This document shows positions 42,030 through 53,137 of a DNA stretch of 64,000 nucleotides, one piece after another. Below the pieces are notes generated by a model that was not told the DNA's origin, ran no database searches, and worked only from the letters and a program-made list of their open reading frames with translations. Numbering within the stretch: position 1 is the first letter of the stretch; every line of letters starts with the position of its first letter. Source of the stretch: Candidatus Altimarinota bacterium (GTDB taxonomy: Bacteria; Patescibacteriota; Gracilibacteria; BD1-5; UBA2023); the NCBI GenBank assembly GCA_028689205.1, contig JAQTWP010000005.1, positions 1 through 64,000 on the forward strand, written 5' to 3'. Made by a program: the position numbers and the translations under genes.

Positions 42030-44768
42030 TTATTTATTATTAAGAGTCATTTTTACTATTTCAAGAACACCAGAAAGGACTTTATAAAGGCCTTCATCAT
42101 TAGTAGTATTTTTTCATGCTAAATCAAGTGTATCAGATAATATTGATTCAATACTAGCTTTTTCATCTTCATGAAAAAAACTTTTTTTGTCAATTACCAT
42201 TTCTTCCAAAGATTGTAAAGATAGTTCAGGAGAATTCAGAATTTTATTTCTATACTCAATTTTTTTTATACTTTCTAATGAATCACTTTCTCATCAAGAA
42301 TATATTGCTCTCATAATTTCCTCTTTTGATAATTCTCAATCAAGTATTCTTCTTATTTCTGCAAGTGATCTTTTTTTCTTAGGAGCCTGTAAACTTCTAG
42401 ATACTCTTAAAACTTCTTCTAATGTTGTAGAATAATCAACTGCTTTCAAAAATCAATCTTCTATCATAGAAGTCATTCCGAATTCACGTGCAAGATCTTC
42501 AATTTCTTTTGCTGTACCATTACTTATAACTAATTTTTTCAAGGTTTCATTTACGCATAATAGTTCATAAATTCCTATTCTTCATTTATATCATGTATAA
42601 TTACAATGATCACATCATATTCATTTTTTGAATTTTATTTTTTTATTTTTAAGTAATTCATCAAGATCTTCAATCATTACTCTGAAAAAATCCAGTACAT
42701 CATCTTTTGGTTTATATTCTTCTTGACACTGAGGACATATTTTCCTTACAAGTCTTTGTGCGATTATAGAAACCAATGTAGAAGATAACATAAATGGTTT
42801 AACTCAGAGATCTCCAAGTCTAGTTATTGATGAAGTTGTATCATTTGCATGTAGGGTTGTAAAAAGAAGATGTCATGTAAGTCACGCACCCATTGCAATT
42901 GATGCAGATTCTGAATCTCTCATTTCTCAATACATTATTATGTCTGGATCTTGCCTTAGTATTGATTTTAGAGCTTGATTATAACCAATTCATTGTTTTT
43001 TTCATTCAGAAATTTTAATTTGAATAACTCAATCTATTATATATTCTGGAGGGTCTTCTGCAGTAACAATATTAACTCACTCTTTATTTAGGTAATTAAT
43101 TGTAGAAAATAGTGTTGTAGTTTTTCAACTACCAGTTGGTCAAGATACTATAATAATTCATGAAGACATTGAAATAACTTTTTCATACTTCATCATTATA
43201 TTTTTACTCATTCATAATTGTTGGAATGTCTGAACTTCATCATTTTGTACTAGAAGCCTAATTACCATTTTATCTCAATAAAGAGTTGGTATTATAGAAA
43301 TTCTCAAATCTACATACTGATTTTTATCTTCATAAAAAACTCTAACTCTTTCATCATGTGTTGCAAAAGGTTTCCAAGCTTCAGAAAATTTAAAGTAATT
43401 TTTTACTGCACTTAATAACACACTTTTACTTTCTGCAGGAAATTCATTTAATTTTATAAGTACTCAATCTATTCTATATCTTACAGCCATTTTTTTTTCA
43501 AATGGTTCAATATGAATATCTGAAGCCCTTTGATCAATTCCAATTTTAATTATATTCACGAATGCATTTATGCTATCATTGCTTGAAAAACTTTTATTAC
43601 TTATACGAAGCATAGGTACTCATTCTTCTGCTTCTTCTTCTATAATTTCTGATTTATTATGAATAGAATTCTCTAGTTCCTTTTTTGAGTTATGTGAATT
43701 TTTTATAAATGTATGAATTTCATTTTCAATTGAAAGTCAGAAAATAATTTTTATTTTTTTATTTATATAAGGTATTCTTTCTTCAGATTTTTTTCATTCA
43801 TTTAATTTTTGGTTTTTGATTCTTTCGTATTTTTCAAATCTGTTTACCAATCAATTGCTTAACGAACTAAGATCTTCTCTTTTTGGATCTGATATTAAAA
43901 TTGTATAAGTAATTTCTTTTAATACTTCATTTTCAATTTTTCAATAAGGCACAAAACTTAACTTAAATAATTCATCTTTTTCAAAACTAAAAAAAAGATT
44001 AATATCCATATATCAAATATCTGGCTTTATCCTTGTTAGTGAATGTTGTTTTGCTAATGCTCTTGTTAAAACTTCGGCATTTGTTACTTTCAAATTATTA
44101 ATAAGAATGTCTCATATTTTTTTATATGATTTTCTTTGGTAGTGTAATACTTTATCTAAATTTTCTTGAGATATAAATCACTCTTTTATTAGAATTTCTC
44201 CAACTCTTTTATTAATGCTTCTTTGATAATCTATATTTTCTTTTAAAACATCTTTTGTAATAAATCTGCCACTTAATAATACTTCTCAAAATGCTCTATT
44301 TTCTCTATAATGGATTTTTAATGCATTATCAAGATTATCTTTTGATATTAGTCATTTTTCAACGAGTAAATCTCATAATTTTTTATAATTATTTTTTTGT
44401 ATCTGCAAAGCTTTATCTAAATTATCCTGTGATAAAAGTCATTTTTCACAAAGTAGATATCAAATTGATTTATTATTTGTATTTTGAATTTCTTTCGCTT
44501 TTAAAAGATTATCTTGTGAAATATGTCATTCCATTACAAGTATTTCTCAAATCGGAACATCTATTCATAATTCATTAGCTACTCTGATGAATTTATTGGG
44601 GTCTATAAATTGTTGTTCTATTAGAATTTGAAGTATTGTTTTTTTAACTCATCTTGAAAAAAGCTCTGTTTGAAATGATAAAGCTTTTCACATACTAATC
44701 TCAGAAATTACTCATTTTTCAATAAGTAATTCTCAGATTCTCATTTTTCTGTTTACTTCTATGGACAT
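42030..44768 (-). CDS. PilB/GspE-type pilus assembly ATPase with many MshEN-like repeats
   Basis: A 912-aa ATPase for type IV pilus extension. The first ~300 residues hold about six repeats of the form GxLLxxxGxISxDNLxxAL, the MshEN (c-di-GMP-binding) pattern; most PilB proteins have one or two. The motor has GPTGSGKTTT (541-550), Asp box, Walker B, GAGLTGHLLFTTLHAND (His box) and the zinc site CPQC...CDHC. A Ser/Lys-rich C-terminus of about 150 residues follows. Many catalytic glycines are TGA. Confidence 0.94.
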
Positions 44769-44952
44769 TTATATATTACAAATTTGTATGATAGTATTTT
44801 ACAATTTTTTTTTTGTTTTTATTATATAGAAATATAAAGAAAAACATTTATTTGTCAATAAGTTTAGATTACAAATTTATTTAATAAAAATTTTGCTTTA
44901 ATATAAAATATATATTACTATATAATTACTTTAATTTAATAATTACTTAAGT

Positions 44953-45525
44953 ATGACTTCAGAGCAAGCTTTTAGTGAGGTATTACAGAATGAGCATGGA
45001 AAATCCATGAATATTAACATACCTGCGAGTATGACTTTTTCTTGAATTTTAAGAGACCTTATTGGTTCATTGATTCAAAATGATACAAAATTCTCTGCTA
45101 AGTGGAAACATCGTATTCAACTTATGGCAGATGAAATAATTAATAATGCAATTGAACATTGATCAGCAGCTTGAGAAGTTGTAAAAATAAAAATTATTCT
45201 TTATAATAATTCTGATATTGAATTATTAGTAGAAGATTCCTGAACTGGTAAAAATAAATTCAAGGCAGAAGATTTATTAGAAAGAGCAAAAGAGTATAAA
45301 GAGTTAATGACAAAAGATCCACTTTCGAATAAAACAATTAGATGAAGATGACTTGCGATGATTGTTCTTAATTGGAGCGATAGCTTTACATATATAAATA
45401 ATGATAAAGGTTGACTTACAGCTAATATGCTAAAAAAATTCACACCAGATTGTGAAGATCCAAAAAAAGATGAAAAAGAATCTTTTTTAAAAAATGAAAT
45501 AAATGTTGAAGCTATGGTTTTTTAA
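44953..45525 (+). CDS. RsbW-like anti-sigma / ATPase domain protein
   Basis: A 190-aa GHKL ATPase of the RsbW/SpoIIAB class. N box QLMADEIINNAIEHG (58-72), G1 VEDSGTGK and GRGLAMIVLNWSD (G2) are present. It starts 3' of a 184-nt region divergent from pilB. Next to an STAS antagonist (45559) and a PP2C phosphatase (45915), so it would be the kinase of a partner switch. Confidence 0.85.
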
Positions 45526-45558
45526 TTAATATAAATTTATAATATAATAAAGGTAAAT

Positions 45559-45891
45559 ATGAAAAGTGTTTTTACAATAAAATTAAGCTGAAAACTAGAT
45601 CAAGTTTCAATTCTAGATTATAATAAAAGTGTAGTAGATCTTATTGATAGTAATACTGAACCTTTTGTAATTGTACTTGAAATGGCAGAGGTAGAATATA
45701 TGAATTCTACAGCTATTTGATATATGGCAGAATGGTACAATATATTTACTCAAAAATGATGAGAAATTGCAATTGTATGAGCTCAAGAAAATATTGAAGA
45801 TACTCTTGATATAGTTTGACTAGCAAGCCGTATTAAAATGTATTCTACAGTAGAATTATTTAAAGCAGATTTTTTAAAGATACATGAATAA
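45559..45891 (+). CDS. STAS-domain anti-sigma factor antagonist
   Basis: A 110-aa SpoIIAA/RsbV-like protein. The phospho-acceptor Ser is in YMNSTAIGYMA (about residues 47-57). Strands FTIKLSGKLDQVSILDY at the start and EIAIVGAQENIEDTLDIVGL complete the STAS fold. It would cycle between phosphorylation by the 44953 kinase and dephosphorylation by the 45915 phosphatase. Confidence 0.9.
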
Positions 45892-45914
45892 ATTAAAAAT
45901 AAAAAATTATAAAA

Positions 45915-48251
45915 ATGAAAATAAAATATAAATTACCAATTTTATATGCTCTAATATGAGTTATAGTTACACTTGGACTAGTAAATATTTTTTCCAATTC
46001 TGAAAAAACTATTATAACTAATATTGAAGATCGTTTTATCCAAACAATAAATAATAAATCATCTGAGATTGATAAATTCCTTTATGATCAGCTTGTTTGA
46101 CTAAAGTCTCTTTCTCTAAATTCTACACTTCAACAATCTATTTCTGATTATCAAAAAAACAAGAATATTTCTTCTATAAATATAGAAAACATATTAAAAG
46201 ATTTCCTTATAATTAATAAGACTTTTGATTATGCAGAGATAATTGATGCTAGCTGAACCGTATTGAATTGAAATGAAATATTATGAAAAGAAAATGTAGA
46301 TAAGTCTTTTGTTGTAAGAGAATCTATAATTAAAAGAATATGAAAAAGTGATGCTGGAGAAAAATATTATCAAGACATTACAAGTGAAATTAAAAATAAT
46401 TCAGTTGGATTATCATATATTATTGAGGATTTAGCTAGGGATTCAGATGGCAATACCTATCTTACTTATATAGTTCCGGTTTTGAAAAGTAATGAAAATA
46501 ATGAAATTAAACTTATATGAATAATTAAAGCCAGATTATCAATTGAGAATATTTCTAATATTTTCGTTGATTTACCTAATTTAGGAAATTCACTTAAAGC
46601 CTATATATATAATCCAAAATGAGAAATTATATCTTCTTTAGATAGAAATAATTATCTTACAAAATTAAGTAATATAAATGCTTCACAAGATAATATAATT
46701 AAAAAAACTCTTGTTCAAGAAGAAGTTCTAGATTGAGATAGTGTTGTTGCAGTTTATAAAAATATGAAAGGATATAAATCTTTTTCTTGATTGTGATGGA
46801 CTATAAAAATGACTCAATCAAAGAATGAATTATTCCAATCTCTTGCCTGATTAAAACAAACTTCAATATACGTTGTCGCATTTATTGTATTTTCTGTAAT
46901 GTTTTTAGCTGCGATAATACAATGGCAATTTATTAATCCTCTTAATAGATTACTAGGGAAAATACGTAAATTCTCAACAGGAGATGATAATGTAGTAATT
47001 GATATTGAGAGCTCAGATGAAATATGAGTTCTAGCATGAGCCTTCAATGATATGATTTACAAAATAAGAGAAAAAACAAAAATACTTAATGAATATAAGA
47101 ATGTTATTGATGCAACTAGTCTTGTGTCAAAAGTTGATCAAAGTTGAAATTTTATATATGTTAATGATATTTTTTGTAATAGTGCAGGATGTGAATTAAA
47201 AGAAATTATTGGGCAACCTCATCAAATAATAAGGCATCCAGATATTTGACCAGAAATATTTAAAGATATTGAGAAATCAATGAAAGCTAAAGAAATATGG
47301 AAATGAGTAATGAAAAACAGAAGAAAAGATGAAAGTGAATATTGGCTTCAATCTGTAATTGCACCAATTTTGGATATGAACAATAATATTGTTGAAATGA
47401 TACTTATTGAAACAGATATTACAGAACTTGAAAAAACTAAACAACAACTAGAAGTTTCATATAATAAACTTCAAGAATCGACAGATGAATTAGTTACTAA
47501 AGAAAGAATTTCAAAAGAATTCGAACTTGCGACTAAGATCCAAGAAGATTTTATGCCTAGACCTTGAGAATTTGACATTGAATGAGTTGAAGTTCATTGT
47601 TGACTAACGTCTGCAACAGAAATCTGATGAGATTTATACGATATCGTAAAAAGCAAGGAAGATCCATCTAAAACAATTTTTTATATATGAGATGTTACAG
47701 GCCATTGACTTATAGCTTGAATTATGATGGCAATTTGTAATTCTCTAATATATAGCCTTGCTCAAAGTTGAAAAAATTCAATTAGAGATATTATTATAAA
47801 ACTTAATAATACATTATTTCATAAACTACCAAGTAAAGTATTTATTACTCTTCTGCTTCTTCAATATGATTCAGCAACTAATAAATTATCTTACGCTTGA
47901 GCTTGACATGAAAGACTTCTGATATATCGTAAAAAGATAGATGAGATAGAAGAAATTAAAACTTGATGAAGTGCAATTTGAATGTTTGCAGATGCTACAA
48001 ATGATGTAAAAGTCAATGAACTTAATCTTGAATCGTGAGATATTGTTCTTATGTATACTGACTGAATCCCAGAAGCTCGCAATCCAGATGAACAATTTTA
48101 TTGAATGGAAAAATTCAAACAAAGTTTCAAAAGTAATGCACATAGGAATGTCCAGGCAATGTATGAATGAATACTTAAAGATCTTTATGATTTCATCAAC
48201 TGAGCAGAAATTCTTGATGATATAACATTTTTTTTAATAAGGAAAAAATAA
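45915..48251 (+). CDS. Membrane PAS-PP2C (RsbU/SpoIIE-like) phosphatase
   Basis: A 778-aa sensor phosphatase. TM1 about 7-27, extracytoplasmic Cache-like sensor to about 315, TM2 317-340, HAMP (NPLNRLLGKIRKFSTG), PAS (about 390-505, with IGQPHQIIRHPDIGPEIF), a coiled coil, and a SpoIIE PP2C domain from about 545. The Mg2+ site is GGDLYDIV (about 570) and GDVTGHGLIAGIMMA. It should reactivate the STAS protein when the sensor binds its unknown ligand. Confidence 0.95.
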
Positions 48252-48282
48252 TTATTCAAACATTACAGAACTTATTTTTTTA

Positions 48283-48311
48283 AAAAGCGGATTTGCATAA
48301 ATCCGCTTTTT
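48283..48311 (+). terminator. Terminator of the partner-switch operon
   Basis: AAAAGCGGATTT / AAATCCGCTTTT, a 12-bp perfect stem, 4-nt loop, T-run. Confidence 0.92.
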
Positions 48312-48347
48312 AATTACTATCAATTTATATAATTTAATAGATAATAT

Positions 48348-49532
48348 ATGACAGAAAATACAATAATTTGTCCAAAATGTTCAACAGTTATTAATTTGGA
48401 TGAAATACAAGCAAAAAAATTCAATGAAGATCTCCAAAAAAATGAAGAAAAACTTAAAAAAGAATTCGAAAAAAGGGAAGAGGAAATCAAGAAAGAAATG
48501 TGGATAAAAGCAATTAAAGCAGCTGAAGACAAAAAAGAATTAGAAACTAAAGATCTTAATTCTCAACTTGATGAATATAAAAAGAAACAAGAGGAAGCTA
48601 TGAAAAATGAGTTAGAGCTTCGTAAAAAAACTAGAGAATTAGAAGATAAAGCAAAAAATCAAGAAATTGAGAATATTAAAAAACTTGATGAAGAAAGAAA
48701 AAAACTTGAAGTAAAAATGTTAGAAGATTCTGCTAAAAAAGAAGAAGAAATGTTTCGTAAAATACAAGAAGATCAAGCTAAACTTCTTGCAGAAAAAGAC
48801 AAACAAATGGATATTCTGCGCAAATCACTTGAAGAAGCTAATCGTAAAGCTATTCAGTGATCTCAACAAATACAGTGAGAAATTCAGGAAAACGAATTAA
48901 AAGAAATCCTAATTCGTAATTTCCCATCTGATACAATTGAAGATGTTCCAACAGGTATTAAATGAGCAGACCTTGTCCATACAGTGTATAATCAAAGATG
49001 ACAAAAAGTTTGAATTATTCTTTGGGAATCAAAAAATACCAAAGCATGGTCAAATGAATGGATAAAGAAACTTAAAGATGATAGAATAATAGCAAAAGCT
49101 GATATTTGTATTATTGTAACTAGTACCTTGCCAGAATGAATAAAAAGTTTTTGACAAATAAATGAAGTTACAGTAACAGAATTTACACATTTTCTACCTG
49201 TTACTTTTATGCTTAGAGATAAGCTTATTTCTATTTTTAATACTTCAAATTTATTAGTTGGTAAAGATGAAAAAATGGAACATCTCTATAATTATCTTTC
49301 ATCAAGTGAATTCAGATCAAAGATAGAAAACATTATAGAAGCATTCAAATCAATGAAGGATGATCTAGAAAGTGAAAAGCGTTCAATGGCAAGAATCTGG
49401 TCAAAAAGAGAAAAAGAATTAGAACGCATAATTAATAATACAAGTTTCTTGTACTGAGATATGCAATGAATAATGGGTAATACATTACAAAAAATAAATT
49501 ACTTAGAACTTAATAGTTGAGAAGAAAATTAA
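48348..49532 (+). CDS. DUF2130 protein
   Basis: A 394-aa protein. The N-terminus has a CPKC zinc-ribbon remnant and a coiled coil (about 25-170, Lys/Glu-rich). The DUF2130 domain follows: ADLVHTVYNQRGQKVGIILWESKNTKAWSNEWIKKLKDD (about 204-242), a restriction-endonuclease-like fold pattern with Glu..Lys. Family proteins are widespread and of unknown function; nuclease activity is inference. Confidence 0.9.
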
Positions 49533-49535
49533 ATT

Positions 49536-50171
49536 ATGAAAATTTGACATATACAATCAACCTCCTGAATTGGAAAAGAAATCTCTAGACAAATAGCTAA
49601 TATGGAATTATTAATTCCTGAAGATTTAGATATTTTTGACTTAGTATTACAAAAGCAGTTTGATGAGTCTTCTTCTCAAGAAGAAGACAATATTCTTCCT
49701 GAAAATAAAAATCTTGACTGAATTGTACTATATACAGATTTTTGATCTGTGAATGATTTTGCAAATCATTTTAGAGAAAATCTTATATGAATTGTCTCTA
49801 TGGTGAATATTGATAAAATTAAACCATTGAAGTTGTGAATTGTTTATACTTGAGAAAAATCAGAAGTTCAAGAGATTATTGATATTTTGAGAATTAATAT
49901 AGATGAAATTTTATGACAAGGGAATAATATTTGAGTAGAATTATTAAATCCTTCGGAACTAAAATCTAAAAAAGTTACTATAAGTTGATATTGAGATATT
50001 ATTGCAAGTAATTTAATTCACACAATTGAAGCTAGATGAATTGATATATGAGAAGATTTTTATTTACCAAAAAATGATAAGAATTGGCATTATAAAGAAT
50101 ATCAAAGTGCCAGATGAAATATAAAAAACTCCAATAAAATCCATTCTAAACCAAAAAAAGCAAGGAGATAA
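49536..50171 (+). CDS. Hypothetical protein
   Basis: A 211-aa soluble protein, 3 nt after DUF2130 and likely coupled. It starts MKIGHIQSTSGIGKEISRQI, which is reminiscent of nucleotide-binding or dehydrogenase-like starts, but no motif is secure. The middle alternates strand and helix (GIVLYTDFGSVNDFANHF; LKLGIVYTGEKSEVQEIIDI). Basic C-terminus KPKKARR. Confidence 0.78.
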
Positions 50172-50182
50172 TATCTTGCTTT
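50157..50182 (+). terminator. Terminator overlapping the 49536 gene stop
   Basis: AAAGCAAG / CTTGCTTT stem around a 10-nt loop; the stop codon lies in the loop. The T-run is weak (TTTAGTGCTTTT). Confidence 0.5.
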
Positions 50183-50231
50183 AGTGCTTTTATTCCTATA
50201 ATTCAAAAAACTATTTTTTAATTTAATTCCA

Positions 50232-50843
50232 ATGTTTCAAAGCTTAATTTCTTTTGATGTTAATATGCTTAATCTTATAATGTGAACAGTGAATCAGAAT
50301 AATTATTTTATGATTTCATTAATAAAAATATTTTCTGACTTTTGAGTTATTTTTGTTGCGTTGTCTTTGGTTTGATTATGGCTTTTTTGAGTGTATAGAA
50401 AAGATAATAAATATAAAAATATTTCATTAATGATTTTTTATACAATTGCTTTTAGTTTTATACTATATATTATCATTAATAAATGATTTCCGCTTAGACC
50501 CAGACCAGAAACTGTTTCATCAATCAGACCTCTTATTGATCATTTACCTGATAATAGCTTCCCATCAGGACATGCAATATTTGCTTGAGCTGCATTAGTT
50601 GGTTTTTTCTTTTTTTGGCCTAACCTAATATATTCTTCTATACTTATTATTGCATCTTTTTTGATGTTTTATTCAAGAATAGCGTCAGGAGTCCATTATC
50701 CATGAGATATTTTAGTAGGGTTTATTCTTTGAATTTTATTTTGATATATTTTTTATACAATCCAAAAAAATTTAAAATCACAAAAATTAATTAATAATAT
50801 AAACAAAAAGATAATTAAATTATTTTCTTTCATAAAATTATAA
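50232..50843 (+). CDS. PAP2 family membrane phosphatase
   Basis: A 203-aa phosphatidic-acid phosphatase type 2 protein with five to six TM segments. The three active-site motifs are KGFPLRPRP (C1), PSGHA (C2) and SRIASGVHYPGD (C3). It may dephosphorylate undecaprenyl pyrophosphate or lipid phosphates at the outer face of the membrane. 1 nt gap to the DedA gene, so both are one unit. Confidence 0.95.
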
Positions 50844-50844
50844 T

Positions 50845-51444
50845 ATGACACAGTTATTTAACAGTATATTAGCTTTTTTCTGAGGCTTAGATTATGCTTC
50901 GATTACTTTTCTTATGGCATTGGAATCTAGTATTTTCCCAGTTCCTTCAGAAGCAGTAATGATACCAGCTTGATACTTAGTTAATAAATGAACTCTAAGT
51001 CTCACGTTTGTAATTTTGTCATGAACATTATGAAGTGTATTATGAGCCATAGTTAATTATTTTGTATTATGACAATTTTTAGGTAAACCTTTTTTATTGA
51101 AATATTGAAAATATATTCTTATAAAAGATGAAGATTATCATAGAACAGAAAAACTTTTTTTGAAAAATGATAAATTGTATACTTTTTTATGAAGATTAAT
51201 TCCCGTAGTAAGACATTTAATATCGATTCCTGCTTGAATTTTTCAAATGAGATTTGATTATTTTGTCTTAATTACAGCACTAGGTGCTTGATTATGGTGT
51301 ACAATTTTGACTTTTTTAGGTTATTATTTTTGAGAAGATATAGTTGTTATAATAGAAAAATATACCAAGACTATTTGAATTGTATCAATATTTATAGTTT
51401 GATTTTATTTGTATTATAAAGTTTTTAGGACAAAAAAATTATAA
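50845..51444 (+). CDS. DedA/SNARE-associated family membrane protein
   Basis: A 199-aa DedA protein. Conserved features: FLMALESSIFPVPSEAVMIPAGYL (E and P motifs) near the start, GSVLGAIVNYFVLG, and FLGRLIPVVRHLISIPAGIFQMRF with the conserved Arg (FxGRxxPxxR). These proteins act as flippases or proton-dependent transporters for undecaprenyl phosphate. The pairing with PAP2 fits C55 lipid-carrier recycling. Confidence 0.95.
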
Positions 51445-51470
51445 GATAAAACTATTGAATTTTTATAAGT

Positions 51471-51498
51471 TTGACACGAAAAATATATGTAGTACTAT
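51471..51498 (+). promoter_or_regulatory. Sigma70-like promoter of the 51531 pilin gene
   Basis: TTGACA (51471-51476), 16-bp spacer, TACTAT (51493-51498); start codon 33 nt further. Confidence 0.6.
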
Positions 51499-51530
51499 CT
51501 TGTTATTATTTATTTTAAAAATAATAAATT

Positions 51531-53129
51531 ATGAATTTTCTTAAAAACAATAATAATTTTAAATTATCTGCATTTACCCTAGTTGAATTAATAGTGGTAA
51601 TAGTTATTCTAGCTATATTATCCACTATAGCATTTCTATCATTTAATACCTATTCATCTTCTGCAAGAGATTCATTAAGAGTTACAAGTATTTCTGATAT
51701 CCAAAAATGATTGGAGCTATACAATCTTAATGCATGAAATTTTCCCCAACCAGAAAATATAAGTTGAACTTGAGTAATTAATTGAATTACATTGAATTAT
51801 GTCTGAGAGATATCAAATTTAATATCAAGAAAAATTAATATTTCATCTTCTCCAAAAGACCCACTTTCTAATAATGATTATATTTATTGAACAACTTTTG
51901 ATTATAAGAATTATCAAATAGCAACAGTTTTAGAAAACTCTCAAACAAATAATAAAATAATAGAATTAACTTATGCGGATAACTGAAACAGGGCAAAAGT
52001 TAGTTGAAATTACAATTGACTTATTAAATTCAGCTCTTGAAGTATAAAATATATAATTAATCTTCCAGGTCTTATATTCAATAGTTGATGAACAATTGAT
52101 ATTATTAATCAAGAACCTTATTTCATAATTAATAATTATGATAATTTACCATATAAATTGACTTCTAATAGTATTATTAATAATAAAACTAAAATTGAAA
52201 CAATTAAGGAATTAACTTGAAAAGATGTTATTCTAACTTGAGTTATAATTAATGAAACTCAAGATCAATTAGATTATTTATCTAATTTACTTTGATATGA
52301 TAAAATCTTGGTTTGAAAGAAAATTTTTTGAGAAAAATATATTATGACCATAGTTAATCTAAAAAAATTATGAATTTATTATTGATATCCAAGTTCACTT
52401 AATAATGTTTCAAATTGATATCAACTTGATAAAGTTGTCAATGATCTTAATAAATTTGACACTATAATACTCTGAGAATGATTAGAAAAAATATGACATT
52501 CTGATCATATTAATACGCAGAATATTTTATCTTGATGAACAGATTGGTATGGTACGCGGCAATGATATAAATGAGAGCCGTATTGATATATATCATTAAT
52601 GCAATCTACGTGATCAATTTTTACTTCAGTTGATGAATGGAAAGCTTTATGAATTAAATGAATATTTTTAGATGAAGCTTGATATGATTATCTAATTCCA
52701 ACTATTAGCTCAATTGAAATAAATGCTAGAATTCATCAAAACGATGTTATAAATTATATTCATCAGAAATGATTAAAAATTATTATAAATTCATGGAATG
52801 TAGATGATGTTTTTTGAACTCTTAATTGAGAGGCTATATCTACTATTAATTCAAATGATTCATACTTAATGGAAAGCTTTGTTTATAATTGGAATGTAGC
52901 TTGATTCTATGATTATGATAATCAATTAATAAAAATAAATAGTGCAAAAAATTATAAAAATAATTTATGAATTAAGCTTTACTGTGTTTGATTATTACCT
53001 AATTTTATAGATATAACTCAAGATAGAATCAATACAATGTATTCTAAGTCTTTATCAAGTTGTGATTATATTCAAATTACAGAAAAAACTTTTTGAGCAA
53101 CCAATCCTATTCTTAATTCTTATTATTAA
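51531..53129 (+). CDS. Type IV prepilin-like protein with a C-terminal glycosidase-like barrel
   Basis: A 532-aa protein. The N-terminus is a prepilin: SAFTLVELIVVIVILAILS (residues 13-31) with the F-T-L-V-E core and Glu5, then a pilin-like head up to about 170. From about 278 on, a (beta/alpha)-barrel-like part begins LGIYYGYPSSL and has DTIILGEGLEK, KGIFLDEAGYDY and a GLKIIINSWNVDDVFG strand; this matches spherulin-4/GH114-type putative glycosidases. Possible catalytic Glu/Asp in FLDEAG. A pilus- or surface-displayed enzyme is inference. Confidence 0.85.
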
Positions 53130-53137
53130 TATAACTT

